Part shown: in pieces, positions 1 to 13,183 of the stretch
Numbering within the stretch: position 1 is the stretch's first letter
Layout of the letters: the number at the start of each line of letters is the position of its first letter
NCBI RefSeq assembly: GCF_954871325.1
Contig: NC_088775.1
Span: 68,611,561 to 68,675,560, forward strand
Reading direction: 5' to 3'
Length of the DNA: 64,000 nucleotides
DNA from: Gordionus sp. m RMFG-2023
Lineage: Eukaryota; Nematomorpha; Gordioida; Chordodea; Parachordodidae
The notes under the pieces: model-generated
What the model saw: the letters and a program-made list of their open reading frames with translations, nothing else
The model's database searches: none
Told to the model about the DNA's origin: nothing
Position numbers and translations under genes: made by a program

Positions 1-139
1 CTTTAATTAATCTTTCATTGATAAGGTACTAGCTACGTCTCAAATTGATATGTAGACATTTTATCGTGATTTTTACAATAGCCTTCTATTTTATTTTAAA
101 TTAATGGGTATTTCGGTAATTTATTTGAGCATGGATTTT

Positions 140-957
140 AATCAGGGATCCAAACCAAACCATTAAACCGCTAAAAATAAACCACTAAAAAATTTCTAGC
201 CGAACCTGAACCTACCCGTTAAAATGCCTCTGAACCGGTTCGAGCCTCATGATCTCATGTTTATAAAATTAAGTTATATTGCAAAACATTTTAATTATAT
301 TCGAATTGTTTTAAAGATTATTATCAATCACATTTGATTGATAAATGTCAGTCATAATTTTTATAAACTTTAGTATATTGCCATTTTACAACATTTTTTA
401 AATATTCTAATCTTATAAATTATAATGCCAAGGGAAAAATTAAATCCAATATATAATTTATTTACATATAGTTTTATAAATGGCACATCAAATCGGATAT
501 CATACTGGCAGTGCCGGCTACCTAAGTTAGTGTGGAAAGATGTTTATCAACAATTAAATTTATACTATATCCTTATAGATGTAATTTTAGTGAGACGAAT
601 CCTGAAAATATATTAATTGTGCTGCTTAATAAAAAAAATTTAAGTAAATAAATTTAAATATTGTTCATATTAAAATTAATCATTGATATTTATTTGTTAT
701 ATTTATAAATTAAATGTTATTTTATAAAGTGCAATTAATAAAAATCAACTATGTTTATGTTTTTGATGAAATAAAAAAAATATTCTTCTTTATACATAAT
801 TCGAATGTAGGTTTGAATACAAAGATGTTCAACCCGATTTTTAGAGGTTTAAACCGAACCGATATTTTTATTTTTTACTAACCGAACCTGAACTTTCAAT
901 CGTTATTTTTTATCCGAACCTGAACCGATATTCGTTTCGGTTTAATATTAACATCCT
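140..957. mobile_element. hAT-type non-autonomous element (probable)
   Basis: Both ends carry inverted CCGAACCTGAACC-type repeats: at about 190-235 and, in the opposite arrangement, at about 850-940. Terminal GGGATCCAAACC on the left mirrors GGTTTAATATTAACATCC on the right. No target duplication was found, so the limits are approximate. Confidence 0.4.
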
Positions 958-996
958 ATATTTTTTTTAAACAAATATATTCACTTTAATACTTAG

Positions 997-1147
997 AACC
1001 CTTATCCATTCAAAACATTGTCACTCCTACAACGTCCACATCGGCTTACACCACCACTCATCAAACTTCTGGAAACTATCTGAGACACAAAGCTGCCGTC
1101 GGTGGCAAAAAACTCATCAAATTTGGCATGGACTACATTTACCAAAA
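997..1147 (+). CDS. candidate exon, unrecognised
   Basis: An open segment after a TTTAATACTTAG acceptor. It encodes NIVTPTTSTSAYTTTHQTSG then NYLRHKAAVGGKKLIKFGMD, with balanced amino-acid use unlike the AT-rich surroundings. The donor GTATTAG is in phase 2 and fits the acceptor at 1316. It may be an upstream exon of the C1 gene or the end of another gene. Confidence 0.5.
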
Positions 1148-1316
1148 GTATTAGTAAATTTTGTTAAGAAAATATCAGTATTTTATCATTCTCATGCTGT
1201 ATGCGCTTTAGATTCTCCATAGCGAAACGGCACTACGTTTGATTTTTAAAATCCATAAATAATGGCCTTCACTTTATATTCCTCTTTTGTTTAAACTAAA
1301 ATATTCATATATTTAG

Positions 1317-1413
1317 AAAAGGTAAATCGGCCAATTTAACAATGCAAGATACCGGGATATTTAATAGTGCAATTAGTCCTGAAGCAAACATTATCGAGTT
1401 GGCTCAAGATGCT
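1317..1413 (+). CDS. candidate exon, unrecognised
   Basis: Continues the previous candidate in phase: KKGKSANLTMQDTGIFNSAI then SPEANIIELAQDA. The acceptor is ATATTTAG. The donor could be GTTATA at 1414 or GTTGAG at 1424, just before an in-frame TGA. The next exon could not be assigned. Confidence 0.45.
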
Positions 1414-2059
1414 GTTATACTGAGTTGAGTATATAATATATATATATATACATATAAACTCAATTCACTGTTTATTAATTGAATATTAATTTATATATAT
1501 TTTTAAAATTAAAATTATTCTTTTCTTCTATGTTACATATTACCTGTATTAGAGGCATCGTATTCTAACATTATTGAATGATCGGAAGTATAAATACTCA
1601 ATATATGGCGCCATAGAAAATAGTTTAAACTGTTTTAAAAAAATCTTTTATGTTAACTTACTACAGAAATGCTCGCAAATGACGCATACTTCTAGAAATT
1701 GGTCCTACACATTATATCTTAACTTGAGCTGTGTGCATGGTTGCTTACAACAGGATACAAGATGGGGCACTTGCACCACTGGGAGAAAATAATAAATAAT
1801 TTATTTAAATAAATTCAGGATTTTAAAAATTTATAGGATATGGTTAAGTAAATTGATTTAATTTATTTAACCAAATTTGAATATTTTTTCAGTATAAGCG
1901 TAAGGCTATTCATCGACCGAATATGATATATAGTAAATTCCACTACAAATCAACAGAGTTTCGACCTGAGCCTCTCAAATTCCTTTTTTTCTTAATTTGT
2001 ATATTGATGATACCTATAGTAACTAAGAAAAATTCAGAATTTTAACTTTAACCTCACCC

Positions 2060-4225
2060 ATGGGTCAAGATATGGGCGCTTAAGTGCAAATTTTTGAATT
2101 TTAAAATACAAATATCTCTGGATGTTATTAAGCTAAAATATTAATTCAAATATATTCTAGTAGCTAAATTATAGTCTTTAATATTATATAAAAATCTATT
2201 TGACAAAAAAAAATATTAAGGGCAAACTATATTTCTCTTTGTTTTTATACAATTAGATCTTAGATCAAGGTATTGGGTGAATTCCCTGACAAAACACCAT
2301 AAGCTTTTACCCGACTTATATTTTTCTAAATTTTTAGAGTTTGCATATTATAAATAAATAAAATTAGATTTAGTCTTAAACTCCAGGGAGCAGCTGAAAT
2401 ATAGGCGTTTGAAGGTCGGATAATTTATTTTGGGAAAAGTGCACTCCCTGTAGTTTTATATATCGAATATAATTACGCTAGAAGCATCATTTAAATTTAT
2501 ATAGATTAAAAGACATAATATTAAAATTTTAATTCTCAAGCAAACCGGAAATGATCATGAAAGCAAATCTGCATTTTTCAATTTTTTTTATGTATCGATT
2601 ATAGGACTAATTAATAAATTAAATAGCTATCAAATATTTTATGTTTAAAATTTATAAGATTAGTTATTTAAGATCTGAAAAAGTATTTGGGGGAGATGAT
2701 CTAAGGTTAATTTATTATAAAAATAAATACAAATCAATTTTAATTATAATTTTATTGAAGGCCAAATACAATTTTTTAATTTAAATTTTGTAAATTGAAT
2801 ATTTCACAATATGAATATAATTTAACAATTTTATTTTCGCTAATGCATAAATGCGCTTTTCCTGAATTATATCCAGAGATATCCAAAATTAAAGGTGCAT
2901 TTTGGGAAAAATACCTCATTTTTCCGACCTTTATTGAGCCAAATATCGCCGCTAGGAGTTGGAGGCTAAAATTTTATTTTTTTCTTGTTTATAATTATAC
3001 AACAAATTATAACAAAAGGTTTTAAAAAAATTGTGTAGTTAGGGTTGAAAATCGTGTTTTTTTTTATAATTTGTTAGGAAGTTCACTATATATATCGTTA
3101 GGATGAAGATTCTACAGATTTTAAAGTTATAATCAATTATGTAAAGGGACGAAAATGGCCCGATTTCACTCTTACTACAGCGCTATAGCCTAAATAACTT
3201 TTAAATTGCCAAGGTTAAATCTCTCAAATTTGGCCTGATTATTTTCACTCTAAATTGTCATTTGTGAAAAATAATATTTAAATTTAATTTAAAAATATTT
3301 GAAAAAATTGAATTTGTGCAATTGTTTGTTTCGTAATAACAAAACTGAAAGAGATTTAAATTTAAACTCAATTGAAATCTTTTATTTCACGTTAAAATTA
3401 ATAAAATTTAATTTTTTTTATCATATTCTCTAATCTGTTTTCTATTATAATGTTTAAATATTCAGCAATAATTCTGATAACATTTAGTAATTTGAATGAT
3501 GATGATTTAATTTAACCTAATTTTTTGTTATGTACTACGTAAAAATAATTAAACAATCAAATATGGGTAAGATTTATACGCGTTCTTTTTATCTAAAATA
3601 TGAACAGCAGTTAATATTTTGTTCGCTCTTACTACTTGTCAATTACCTCGGTTCCCTGATTTTCTAAAACTTTTCTTGTTTTTCAATTGTGGTATTCAAT
3701 CAAGGAGGCGGAAAAGTGGAAATAAAATAAATTTTTTTTATAGGGGCCAGGTCGTGCCAATATTTTATTTATGACACGAATCGACCTTGCAGGATCCTAA
3801 TGTGTACTTTAAACAAATTAAAGGAGGGCACCTTGAAAAAAATTATAAACAATACAATTGACTAGAATGTGCAATGAATAATTTCAAATTTGATGATTGT
3901 AATTTAAAAGTTATTTAGGGAAATATGGCTTGTTTTTTACATGAATATTATTTTAAAACCTATAGAATATCTATCCCATTTTTTTATATATATACGTACT
4001 ATCACACAAAAAAAAACTCTATTTCATTTTATACTCATGTCCGGATTTTGATCTACTGTATTTGCCCTATATACATTTTGCTTAATTAAATTTTTATATA
4101 ATATCAAAGAGTTATAATTAAGCTATTTGAATATATTTTAATTATGCTAGCTGAACAACTTCAAGAGATATTCGCATTTACAAATTTATCAAAATATTGT
4201 ACTTTGAGCAGCCATATCTTGGCCT
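2060..4225. repeat. unclassified element with inverted arms
   Basis: The segment 2060-2205 recurs inverted and diverged at about 4087-4225; both share GGTCAAGATATGG-like and AATATTATATAAAAAT blocks. Between the arms I see no coding signal. It could be a degraded long-TIR transposon. The rest of 1424-5249 holds nothing I can identify. Confidence 0.4.
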
Positions 4226-5249
4226 CTCAATTAGTTTGAAATCTAAAATAGTCGAAATAAAAATACTGGCAGTTGAAAGGTTTTGCAACTCTATAAGAGA
4301 TTAGATTTGTTTATGTTGCCAATATTGTAAGTGATTATAAACTTATAAATATAGTTGATTCCTATTTTGGTACGGTAATTTATGCTTTACAAAGCTTTTA
4401 AATCGTTCTCAAAATTTCATTGATACGTTAGGACAAATGTTAAAAATTTGTAATAAAGAGCAGCGCAATGAAGAATTAATGGTGGTTTGGCCTTATTAGA
4501 TTGTTGTGATCTCACTCAACTATTAAAATATATTATAAAACACGAAGGGTCAATGAGAATATAAAAATTTGGATATTATATATAGACATTTCTAATCATT
4601 TTTTACCCAGTATACATTATGAATTATATTGTAAATTTTTATTCTATATTTTATTCATTATTTTTTCGATATTTATATATATTTGCGTCAATGTTATATT
4701 TACAATTTTAATTCAGAAATCTGATTTTACCAAAGTATTCCAGCATGTAGGATGTTCTATGAATTTCCGACAATTTTGCCGCATTTATAATCTATATAAA
4801 CTAATATAATTAAAAGTTCAGAGGTTTAGAGCAGAATTTTCTAAAAATTACACATTAATTTTATAACAATTCATATTTTATTTTTCCCTATGCAATTTAT
4901 ATTTTTCACGATATTTAAATATTTTTTTTTAATATTCACAATTTTACTCCTTACTAATAAAGTCACATTATTAATTAACAATTAGTGTTTATATGATTAT
5001 CATTTTTTTTCTATAAATAAACGAGAAATTTATTTATTATATTTAAATTCATAAAGGAAATGTAAAATTTTGAGACAAAAATCTTTGGCCGAAGGCTGCG
5101 AATTTTTTTTAAACATTGGGCACCTACTCAAAAATATAGGTTACGCCATTGGAAAGAAGGCTACATTAGATTTCTTATTTGATAAGCCACTATAGATATT
5201 ACAGAAACATGCTGATCAACTGCAAAAAGGGAAGAGGAGATACTGTTAG

Positions 5250-5381
5250 AGAAGGGGAAGCTTAGTAAATCTGGAAGACGAACCTAGGAAGAAACGACGG
5301 AACAAAGAGGTAGATAAAATTAAGACTCAGATAACTCAGCAATGGTTTGACAAAGCAACCACACCGGTTTATTGGAAATAT
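5250..5381 (+). CDS. candidate exon, unrecognised
   Basis: A 44-codon open segment between a CTGTTAG acceptor and a GTAATA donor, phase 0. It encodes RRGSLVNLEDEPRKKRRNKE then VDKIKTQITQQWFDKATTP. The basic, Gln-rich composition looks coding. Its phase does not fit the exon at 5733, so an exon is missing between them or one of the boundaries is wrong. Confidence 0.45.
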
Positions 5382-5732
5382 GTAATATCTAAATCTATAG
5401 TAAATGTTACATCTTATTATTATATGCCATTGTTTGTTATTTAACATTTTTTAATTAGGATGGATAAGAACAGACATCTAAAAATGAAGATTATATGGTT
5501 TAGATTTACTATAAAACGCGTTATCACACTTTTCATTGTATTTAATTGAAATTTTGATTTTTTATTTCTATAAGTTGGATATAGAAAATATCAAATTTTC
5601 CTTATCTTTTATAAAGAAAATGTAAAAAATTTTTTTTACACAGATTAATTGTATTTTTATATTCTTGAGAATATTCAGATATTGTTACCAACGTTTTAAC
5701 AAACATTTTATTATATTTTCTATTACTATTAG

Positions 5733-5846
5733 ACAATATCTCGAAAATTGATGATGGATCACCAGATGACCTCACTAAATGGGATGCAAAGTCTATTTTA
5801 CCCATTAATGAATTAAAAGTCACCACTATTCCCCCAACATTTAATG
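5733..5846 (+). CDS. C1-domain gene, exon before the C1 finger
   Basis: Encodes NISKIDDGSPDDLTKWDAKS then ILPINELKVTTIPPTFN. The donor GTTTCT leaves phase 1, which fits the C1 exon at 9950. The intron between them is about 4.1 kb, of which 3.88 kb is the foldback hAT element and its duplication; the original intron would be about 225 bp. No firm domain was recognised. Confidence 0.55.
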
Positions 5847-6551
5847 GTTTCTCAAAACTTAAATTTAAATTATTTCTACAAATCAAACGATATCTTTATT
5901 AGCATCAATTGATGTATTCTACTAACACTCACTAATAGTGTTGCGTAATCGGCTAAAAACTACGCCTAAGCCTAATAAGGCTAAGCCTAAAAATCGGCTA
6001 AGCCTATTAGCCTAAGCCTAAAAATCGGCTAAGCCTAATTAGGTAAGCCTAAAAATCGGCTAAAACTAAAAATCGGCTAAGCCTAATTAGGTTAAGCCTA
6101 AAAATCGGCTAAGCCTATATAAATCTGCTAAAAATTAGTCAAAATTTTGCATCGATGCTTAGTATTAATTATTATTTATTTATTTTATTTATATTTAATG
6201 TAAATATTTTATTATTATCAACAAATAAACATGATATGATTTAATATTTTTTATTTATATTATTATATTTTGAAATGAAAATAAATTTATTTATTTGATG
6301 TTATTTTAATAAAAAAAATAATATGCTGCTATATTGTAAAATTGTAATATTCTTTTTAATATAATTTATTAGTGATTTTTACAATCTTCTTTATAAATAC
6401 ATCCTTTATTGAGGAATTATATTGTAAATTTTATTAGATAAATATATTTTAGGTGAAATCTTTTATAATTTTTTTATCATTTTTTTAAATTATCTTTTTT
6501 ATTAAATGAGGTGGATTTTATGAAACTTTTTTGATGATTTTATATGATCTT

Positions 6552-7655
6552 TTTAAGGATAATATTTTAATGTGACAATTGTCATAATCGTTATTTTATA
6601 AGTTTTTTGAATTTTTTTGAAGAAAATAGGTTAAAATAAGTATTAATAACATGTGTAAATATAAATTTAGTGAAGATGTACCAAAGAAAAGTGACAATTG
6701 TCATAATGGTTATTTTTAAAGTTTTTTGAATTTTTTTGACGACAATATGTTAAAATAAGTATTAATTACATGTTTAAATAAAAATTTAGTGAAGATGTAC
6801 CATAGAAAATTGACAATTGTCATAATCGTTATTTTTAAAGTTTTTTGAAGAAAATATGTTAAAATAAGTATTAAAAACATGTTTAAATAAAAATTTAGTG
6901 AAGATGTACCATAGAAAAGTGACAATTATCATAATCGTTATTTTATAAGTTTTTTGAATTTTTTTGAAGAAAATATGTTAAAATAAGTATTAAAAACATG
7001 TTTAAATAAAAATTTAGTGAAGATGTACCATAGAAAAGTGACAATTGTCATAATCGTTATTTTATAAGTTTTTTGAATTTTTTTGAAGAAAATATGTTAA
7101 AATAAGTATTGATAACATGTTTAAATAAAATTTAGTGAAGATGTACCATAGAAAATTGACATTGTCATAATGGTTATTTTTAAAGTTTTTTGAATTTTTT
7201 TGACGAAAATATGTTAAAATAAGTATTAATAACATGTGTAAATATAAATTTAGTGAAGACAATGAAAAGTGACAATTGTCATATTCGTTATTTTTTAAAT
7301 TTTTTGAATTTTTTTGACGAAAATATGTTAAAATAAGTATTAATAACATGTGTAAATATAAATTTAGTGAAGATGTACCAATGAAAAGTGACAATTGTCA
7401 TAATCGTTATTCTTAAAGTTTTTTGAATTTTTGACGAAAATATTTTAAAATATGTATATATAACATGTTTAAATAAAAATTTAATGAAGATGTACTCTAG
7501 ATAAACGACAATTGTCATAATCATTATTTTTTAAGTTTTTTGATTTTTGTTGACGAAAATATGTTAAAATGAGTAATAATAACATGTTTAAATAAAAATT
7601 TAGTGGAGATGTACTATAGAAAAGTGACAATTGTCATAATCGTTATTTTTAAAAT
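6552..7655. repeat. left tandem array of the foldback element
   Basis: About ten copies of a roughly 118-bp unit. Each carries the perfect 10-bp palindrome GACAATTGTC next to ATAATCG, then GAAAATATGTTAAAATAAG and GTGAAGATGTACC. Short ORFs here are repeat shadows. Confidence 0.9.
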
Positions 7656-7939
7656 TTCTTTGATGTAAATGGGTAAAAATATAGATTGTAAAATTAAAAT
7701 TGCCTGAGTATATGCCATAGAAAAACATATGGTAATAATAGATTCTTCCCCAAAAACAGGAGCAAATTGGCATTTTATTACATTTGTTCATCGGGTCAGA
7801 AATTAATATGCAAAATTTATATCATAATATCTAATCCTAAGTTAGAAATTATTATTTTTTTACCAATTTTCACCAGACAATCTTGTTTAAAATTTGGGTA
7901 AACTTTTTTTTCTATTTTAAAATCAATATCGATGCAAGT

Positions 7940-9160
7940 TAACTATTTTCGTCAAAAAAAATCAAAAAACTTTAAAAATAACGATTATGACAATTGTCGC
8001 TTATCTAGAGTATATCTTCACTAAATTTTTATTTAAACATGTTATCAATACTTATTTTAAAATACCTTTGTCAATAAAATTCAAAAAACTTTAAAAATAA
8101 CGATTATGACAATTGTCACTTTTCATTGGTACATCTTCACTAAATTTATATTTATGTTATTAATACTTATTTTAACATATTTTCGTCAAAAAAATTAAAA
8201 ATAACGATTATGACAATTGTCACTTTTCTATGGCACATCTTCACTAAATTTTAATTTAAACATGTTTTTAATATTTATTTTAACATATTTTCTTCAAAAA
8301 ATTTTAAAAATAACAATTATGACAAATGTCACTTTTCATTGGTACTTCTTCACTAAATTTATATTTACACATGTTATTAATACTTATTTTAACATATTTT
8401 CTTCAAAAAAATTCAAAAAACTTTAAAATTAACGATTATGACAAATGTCACTTTTCATTGGTACATCTTCACTAAATTTATATTTACACATGTTATTAAT
8501 ACTTATTTTAACATATTTTCGTCAAAAAAATTCAAAAAACTTTAAAAATAGCGATTATGACAATTGTCAGTTTTCTATGGTACATCTTCACTAAATTTAT
8601 ATTTACACATGTTATTAATACTTATTTTAAGATATTTTCGTCAAAAAAATTCAAAAAAAATAACGATTATGACAATTGTCACTTTTCTATGGTACATCTT
8701 CACTATATTTATATTTACACATGTTATTAATACTTATTTTAACATATTTTCGTCAAAAAAATTCAAAAAACTTTAAAAATAACGATTATGACAATTGTCA
8801 CTTTTCTATGGTACATCTTCACTAAATTTATATTTACACATGTTATTAATACTTATTTTAACAAATTTTCGTCAAAAAAATTCAAAAAACTTTAAAATTA
8901 ACCATTATGACAATTGTCACTTTTCATTGGTACATCTTCACTAAATTTATATTTACACATGTTATTAATTCTTATTTTAACATATTTTCGTCAAAAAAAT
9001 TCGAAAAACTTTAAAAATAACGATTATGACAATTGTCACTTTTCATTGGTACATCTTCACTAAATTTGTATTTACACATGTTATTAATACTTATTTTAAC
9101 ATACTTTCTTCAAAAAAAATCCAAAAACTTATAAAAGAACGATTATGACGATTGTCACAT
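7940..9160. repeat. right tandem array of the foldback element (inverted)
   Basis: About eleven copies of the same unit in the opposite orientation to the left array, again with GACAATTGTC once per unit. Confidence 0.9.
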
Positions 9161-9949
9161 TAAAATATTATCCTTAAAAAGATCATATAAAATCATCAAA
9201 AAAGTTTCATAAAATCCACTTCATTTAATGATAAATAGATAATTTTAAAAAAATGATAAAAGATTTCACCTAAAAGATTGTTTATTTATCTAATAAAATT
9301 TACAATATAATTCCTCAATAAAAGATGCATTTACAAAGAAGATTGTGAAAATCACTAATAAATTATATTAAAAAGAATATTACATTTTTACAATATAGCA
9401 GCATATTATTTTTTTTATTAAAAAAACATCAAATAAATAAATTTATTTTCATTTCAAAATATAATAATATAAATAAAAAATATTAAATCATATCATGTTT
9501 ATTTGTTGATAATAATAAAATATTCACATTAAATATAAATAAAATAAATTATTTTACTAAAATAAATAAATAATAATTAATGCTAAGCATCGAGGCAGAA
9601 TTTTGACTAATTTATTTTAGCCAATTTTTAGGCTTAGCCCATTTTTAGGCTTAGCCAATTTTTAGGCTTAGCCGATTTTTAGGCTTAGCCTTATTAGGCT
9701 TAGCCGATTTTTAGGCTATACCTAATTAGGCTTAGCCGATTTTTCCACCTAAAATCTCGGCTAAGCCGTTTTTAGTCGGCTAAAATTAGCCGATTACGCA
9801 ACACTACTCACTAATAAATATTTTTCTGACTTTAAAATTTTATTTGGCGTCAGAGCTAGATTTAAAATTTTATAGAGCAAGTTTTAAAAAATTGAATAAA
9901 TATAATCATAATTTGTACATTTTTTAAAATAAAATTTCAAAAATAACAG

Positions 9950-10032
9950 TGGATACTCTAATTTCACTCGTTCATTCTTTCGTTTTGAAACAATTTCCTA
10001 AAGGCACCTTATGTCAATATTGCGGAAAAAAG
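9950..10032 (+). CDS. C1 zinc finger, first half
   Basis: Encodes DTLISLVHSFVLKQFPKGTL then CQYCGKK. The His, 12 residues, Cys, 2 residues, Cys pattern is the first half of a C1 finger. Acceptor AACAG, donor AAG|GTACTG, phase 0 out. Confidence 0.8.
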
Positions 10033-10165
10033 GTACTGATTTAGCATGTTTTACTTTTTGTATAGTTATTTATTCATAACGAATGCATTTTAACTTTATT
10101 TTTCAAATTATAATCCTAAAACCATATGTTGATTTGAAATTAATTATAATATAAATTATTAAAAG

Positions 10166-10263
10166 ATTTGGCTAAAAATGGCCTTTTGTTGTTCCAAATG
10201 CTCTATGATATGTCATAAGAAGTGCCTAATCAGATGTCAAAACGGTACTTTGTGTTCAAAAAA
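10166..10263 (+). CDS. C1 zinc finger, second half
   Basis: Encodes IWLKMAFCCSKCSMICHKKC then LIRCQNGTLCSK. It supplies CxxC, four residues, His, two residues, Cys, completing the C1 zinc ligands. The last Cys spacing is unusual (Cys at +4 and +10 instead of the common +8), so it is probably an atypical C1 that does not bind phorbol ester; that is inference. The donor is GTATAT, phase 2. Confidence 0.8.
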
Positions 10264-10326
10264 GTATATGAACCAATTATTTTGCTTAGCTTTTGTTTCG
10301 ATATTTAAATGCATATTCAGTGATAA

Positions 10327-11744
10327 CAGGGTTGGGCAAATTTTCAGAAAATTGTATTCGGATACAGGTACAGATACTTTATAAAATTTTGTATTTAAGA
10401 TACAAGATACTTTGGAAAAATTTCAATAAGATATAAGATACAAGATACTTGTATCTTTTAAAAAAAAGTATTTAAGATACAAGATACTTTTTTAAAAAAA
10501 ACTTTAAATAGTCAAAATCAAAATGTATAAAGCTTTATTTTCTTATAATCTATAATATAAATTTATAAAAAATTTGAAAATAAATTGTAGAAAATAACAA
10601 ATTTATTATATAAGATAATGCGATATTTATTTTAATAATTATATATAATTATATAATTAGTATATTAATATATCAGCATCATAAATCAGCATTGTTTTTT
10701 AATATTATTAATTTTTCAAATAATTTATCGTTCAATGTTTGACGATTTGGTTTGTTAACCATATTAGCAAAGCTAAATAATCGTTCAACGGGCAGAGGAG
10801 GGTAATATTGTATTATATTTAATAAATATTTCTTTTAATTAATTTTATAAAGAAAATTATATTTTAAGCATATATGTAAAAATTAAAAAAAATACATATG
10901 AAAGGTGGATTAAATATTGCTAAGTACTATCTATCATATAAAAATGGTGCCCCAAAAATTTGGATTATATTTTGGCCTAGTATTCAAATTAACAACCTCT
11001 TTTTTATCAATATTAGTTTTCTTATTCTTTTCATAGATTTTTTATATATCATTTTAATTTCATTATCAATCAATATAAAAATTTATTTTAAAATACTTCT
11101 AAATTTAACAACAGATATGGAATATGAAATGATAATGAATATGATTATAAATGTGATTTATTATATATAATTATATATTATACTTTTAGATACTTGACAA
11201 AATTTGATGAAGAGTCCGCAGAACCACTTATAGATTTGTGGCATTCTTTAGATTCTGTAGTAATTTTATTATGATCATATTGAAGTACTTGAAAAAATTT
11301 CCCATTTAAAATACTTAATTTAAATTTATAGTTATATTTTTTGGTTGGAGAATCTTCTGAAGACGAAGATAAACATATTATTCTATTTTCTTTAATAGAC
11401 GGATATAAAACGATTCAAATAAAATATGGTAGTTCTAATTGTTAGCAAATTGCTATATAACGACCAACGTCGTATATCATACATTACCTTAAAATATCTA
11501 ACTTCTGATTAAATTTTTCATTTAAATTTTAAAACATTATCTTTTTAAATTTTAATAGTATTTAAATTAACTAATATAAATTTTTTTTAAAGTATCTGTA
11601 TCTTTTTGAATACAAAGTTGGTTAAGATACAAATACTTTTAAATAATATGTATCATAGATACTGGACACTTTCCAAAATTTAATACAAGATACAAAAGTA
11701 TCTTGTATCTTAGATACAAATATCCGCGATACTGCCCAACCCTG
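10327..11744 (-). mobile_element. hAT transposon relic
   Basis: Terminal repeats CAGGGTTGGGCA and TGCCCAACCCTG are flanked by the 8-bp duplication AGTGATAA (10319-10326 and 11745-11752). Minus-strand sequence near 10680-10810 reads PPLPVERLFSFANMVNKPNR then QTLNDKLFEKLIILKNN, the C-terminal dimerisation block of hAT transposases. The rest of the transposase is not readable. It lies in an intron of the C1-domain gene. Confidence 0.88.
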
Positions 11745-11861
11745 AGTGATAAAATAGTAAGTTAGATTTAAGTTGCATATAAAATTATATTAGGTATGAG
11801 ATAGTTAAATAAAATATATTTATTTCAGCAAAAATTGGGTATATTTTATTTTATATTTCAG

Positions 11862-11934
11862 TGCTTCTACAGGGAACATGATTTTAGGGGACAATATTAT
11901 TGACGGTTCTCATGATTCAGACGTGCTTATAAAG
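11862..11934 (+). CDS. C1-domain gene, linker exon
   Basis: Encodes NASTGNMILGDNIIDGSHDS then DVLIK. The acceptor is TTTCAG and the donor AAG|GTTTTT. It joins the C1 exon in phase 2 across the intron holding the hAT relic. Confidence 0.7.
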
Positions 11935-12061
11935 GTTTTTCCTCATGAAACTTTTATTTATCTTTGAAATTTAAAAATAGAAACAAAATTATTATTTTTG
12001 TGTTAATAAATTAATTATCGAGCTAATATTTTTTATATAAATTTAAAAAATTATTATATAG

Positions 12062-12328
12062 ACTGAACCGCCAAAGCGTCCACCTCCCCCCGGAATTAAT
12101 AATGCAAACAAATTATATAGCCATTTAAGCCTTACACCTAGAATAATAAAATCTACACATAGTTACGAAGCAATTAACACAGATAATACTAATTTTAATG
12201 ACACTAAAATGTCTAAAAGTACTTTAACCATAGATGACCTATACAAAGAAGGGGGCCGTGACATTAGGCGGAGAAAATCAAATTCTGACGAAAAAATTGT
12301 TGATCAAAATATCGTAAAAGATCTCAAA
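12062..12328 (+). CDS. C1-domain gene, proline/basic linker exon
   Basis: Encodes TEPPKRPPPPGINNANKLYS, a serine/threonine-rich stretch, and TIDDLYKEGGRDIRRRKSNS. Phase 0 in and out. Two donors are possible: GTAATT at 12329 (used here) or GTAAAA at 12314. Confidence 0.75.
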
Positions 12329-12985
12329 GTAATTGCCTCTTACTCTCAACCCTTCCCTTTAAAAAATATAACTTATCAATCCCAAACAATCCTTTTCTAA
12401 TAATTAAATAAACCCAACAATAAACATTACCAACTAGGACAATCACATTGTTTAATTTCATGTTATACCATATTTTATTTATTTTCACATCAAAATAATT
12501 TATAAATGTTTCATATTCATAAAAATAGTTCAAATCCCAATATTCCCCAGCTGGCATATTCTGATCTCCCATTCTCCCTTCTTCCCCCAAGGAAAATTAA
12601 TTGTTCATGTCATAAAAAATGACTGACATTTTGTATATTATATTAAATTATTTCTTCTTTTTTCTAACTGCTACAACAGTAATGTTTACAATTTACATTT
12701 TTTTTGGCAGATAAAATAACTGGATTTTATTTAATTTCTAAACTTAATCTAAATACATCTGACCACTTTTAAAAAAATGAGTAGTGGAACGGTCTGAACT
12801 GCTCCTGTCATCACTATTTCGTTTTTAAAGTTGATAAAATTATCTAAAACTTATTTTATGGGTAGAAACTGACTTTTCAAGGGGTCAATTAAAATTCATT
12901 TCTAAAGGTTTTCGGTTAGTTTAAATCTCTGAGAATCTCTAAAAAAAATTACAAATTTAAAATCATTTTTTGAAAATTATAAAAG

Positions 12986-13183
12986 GCATTCCCGACATAC
13001 AATTTTAATTTGGATAACTTTGAACCGAAATGTGTCGACCAAAATTACCAGACACACGATTTTGAGAAGGCAGGCAGTGATAAGGATAAAGAAGCAATTT
13101 TAATTGAAGAAGCCAAAAGACTAGGACGCGAAATGCTACTTCATTTAGAAATTGACGAAAGAAAAGAAAGATTGAAGAGCATG
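12986..13183 (+). CDS. C1-domain gene, coiled-coil exon 1
   Basis: Encodes AFPTYNFNLDNFEPKCVDQN and later EAILIEEAKRLGREMLLHLE then IDERKERLKSM, which looks like a long charged helix. The acceptor is TATAAAAG and the donor ATG|GTAATT, both phase 0. Confidence 0.8.

Larger units (their letters stand above)
5936..9806. mobile_element. 3.87-kb foldback hAT-type element
   Basis: The ends are TAGTGTTGCGTAATCGGC and its inverse, flanked by a perfect 8-bp duplication CTCACTAA (5928-5935 and 9807-9814), the hAT hallmark. Next to each end lies a short AGGCTTAGCCGATTTTT-type repeat. Almost the whole unit is one inverted repeat around a spacer near 7.66-7.93 kb. No transposase is present. It sits in an intron of the C1-domain gene. 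Confidence 0.9.

Noticed and set aside
425-616. 63-codon ORF on the plus strand
   Set aside because: AT-rich composition, no homology that I can see, and it lies inside a probable transposon fragment; a chance ORF.
6716-8776. Series of similar ORFs on both strands rich in LILTYF
   Set aside because: They are translations of the 118-bp tandem repeat of the foldback element and are not genes.
6552-9160. CRISPR-like array
   Set aside because: Regular repeats, but units are about 118 bp with no unique spacers, and the context is a eukaryotic transposon.
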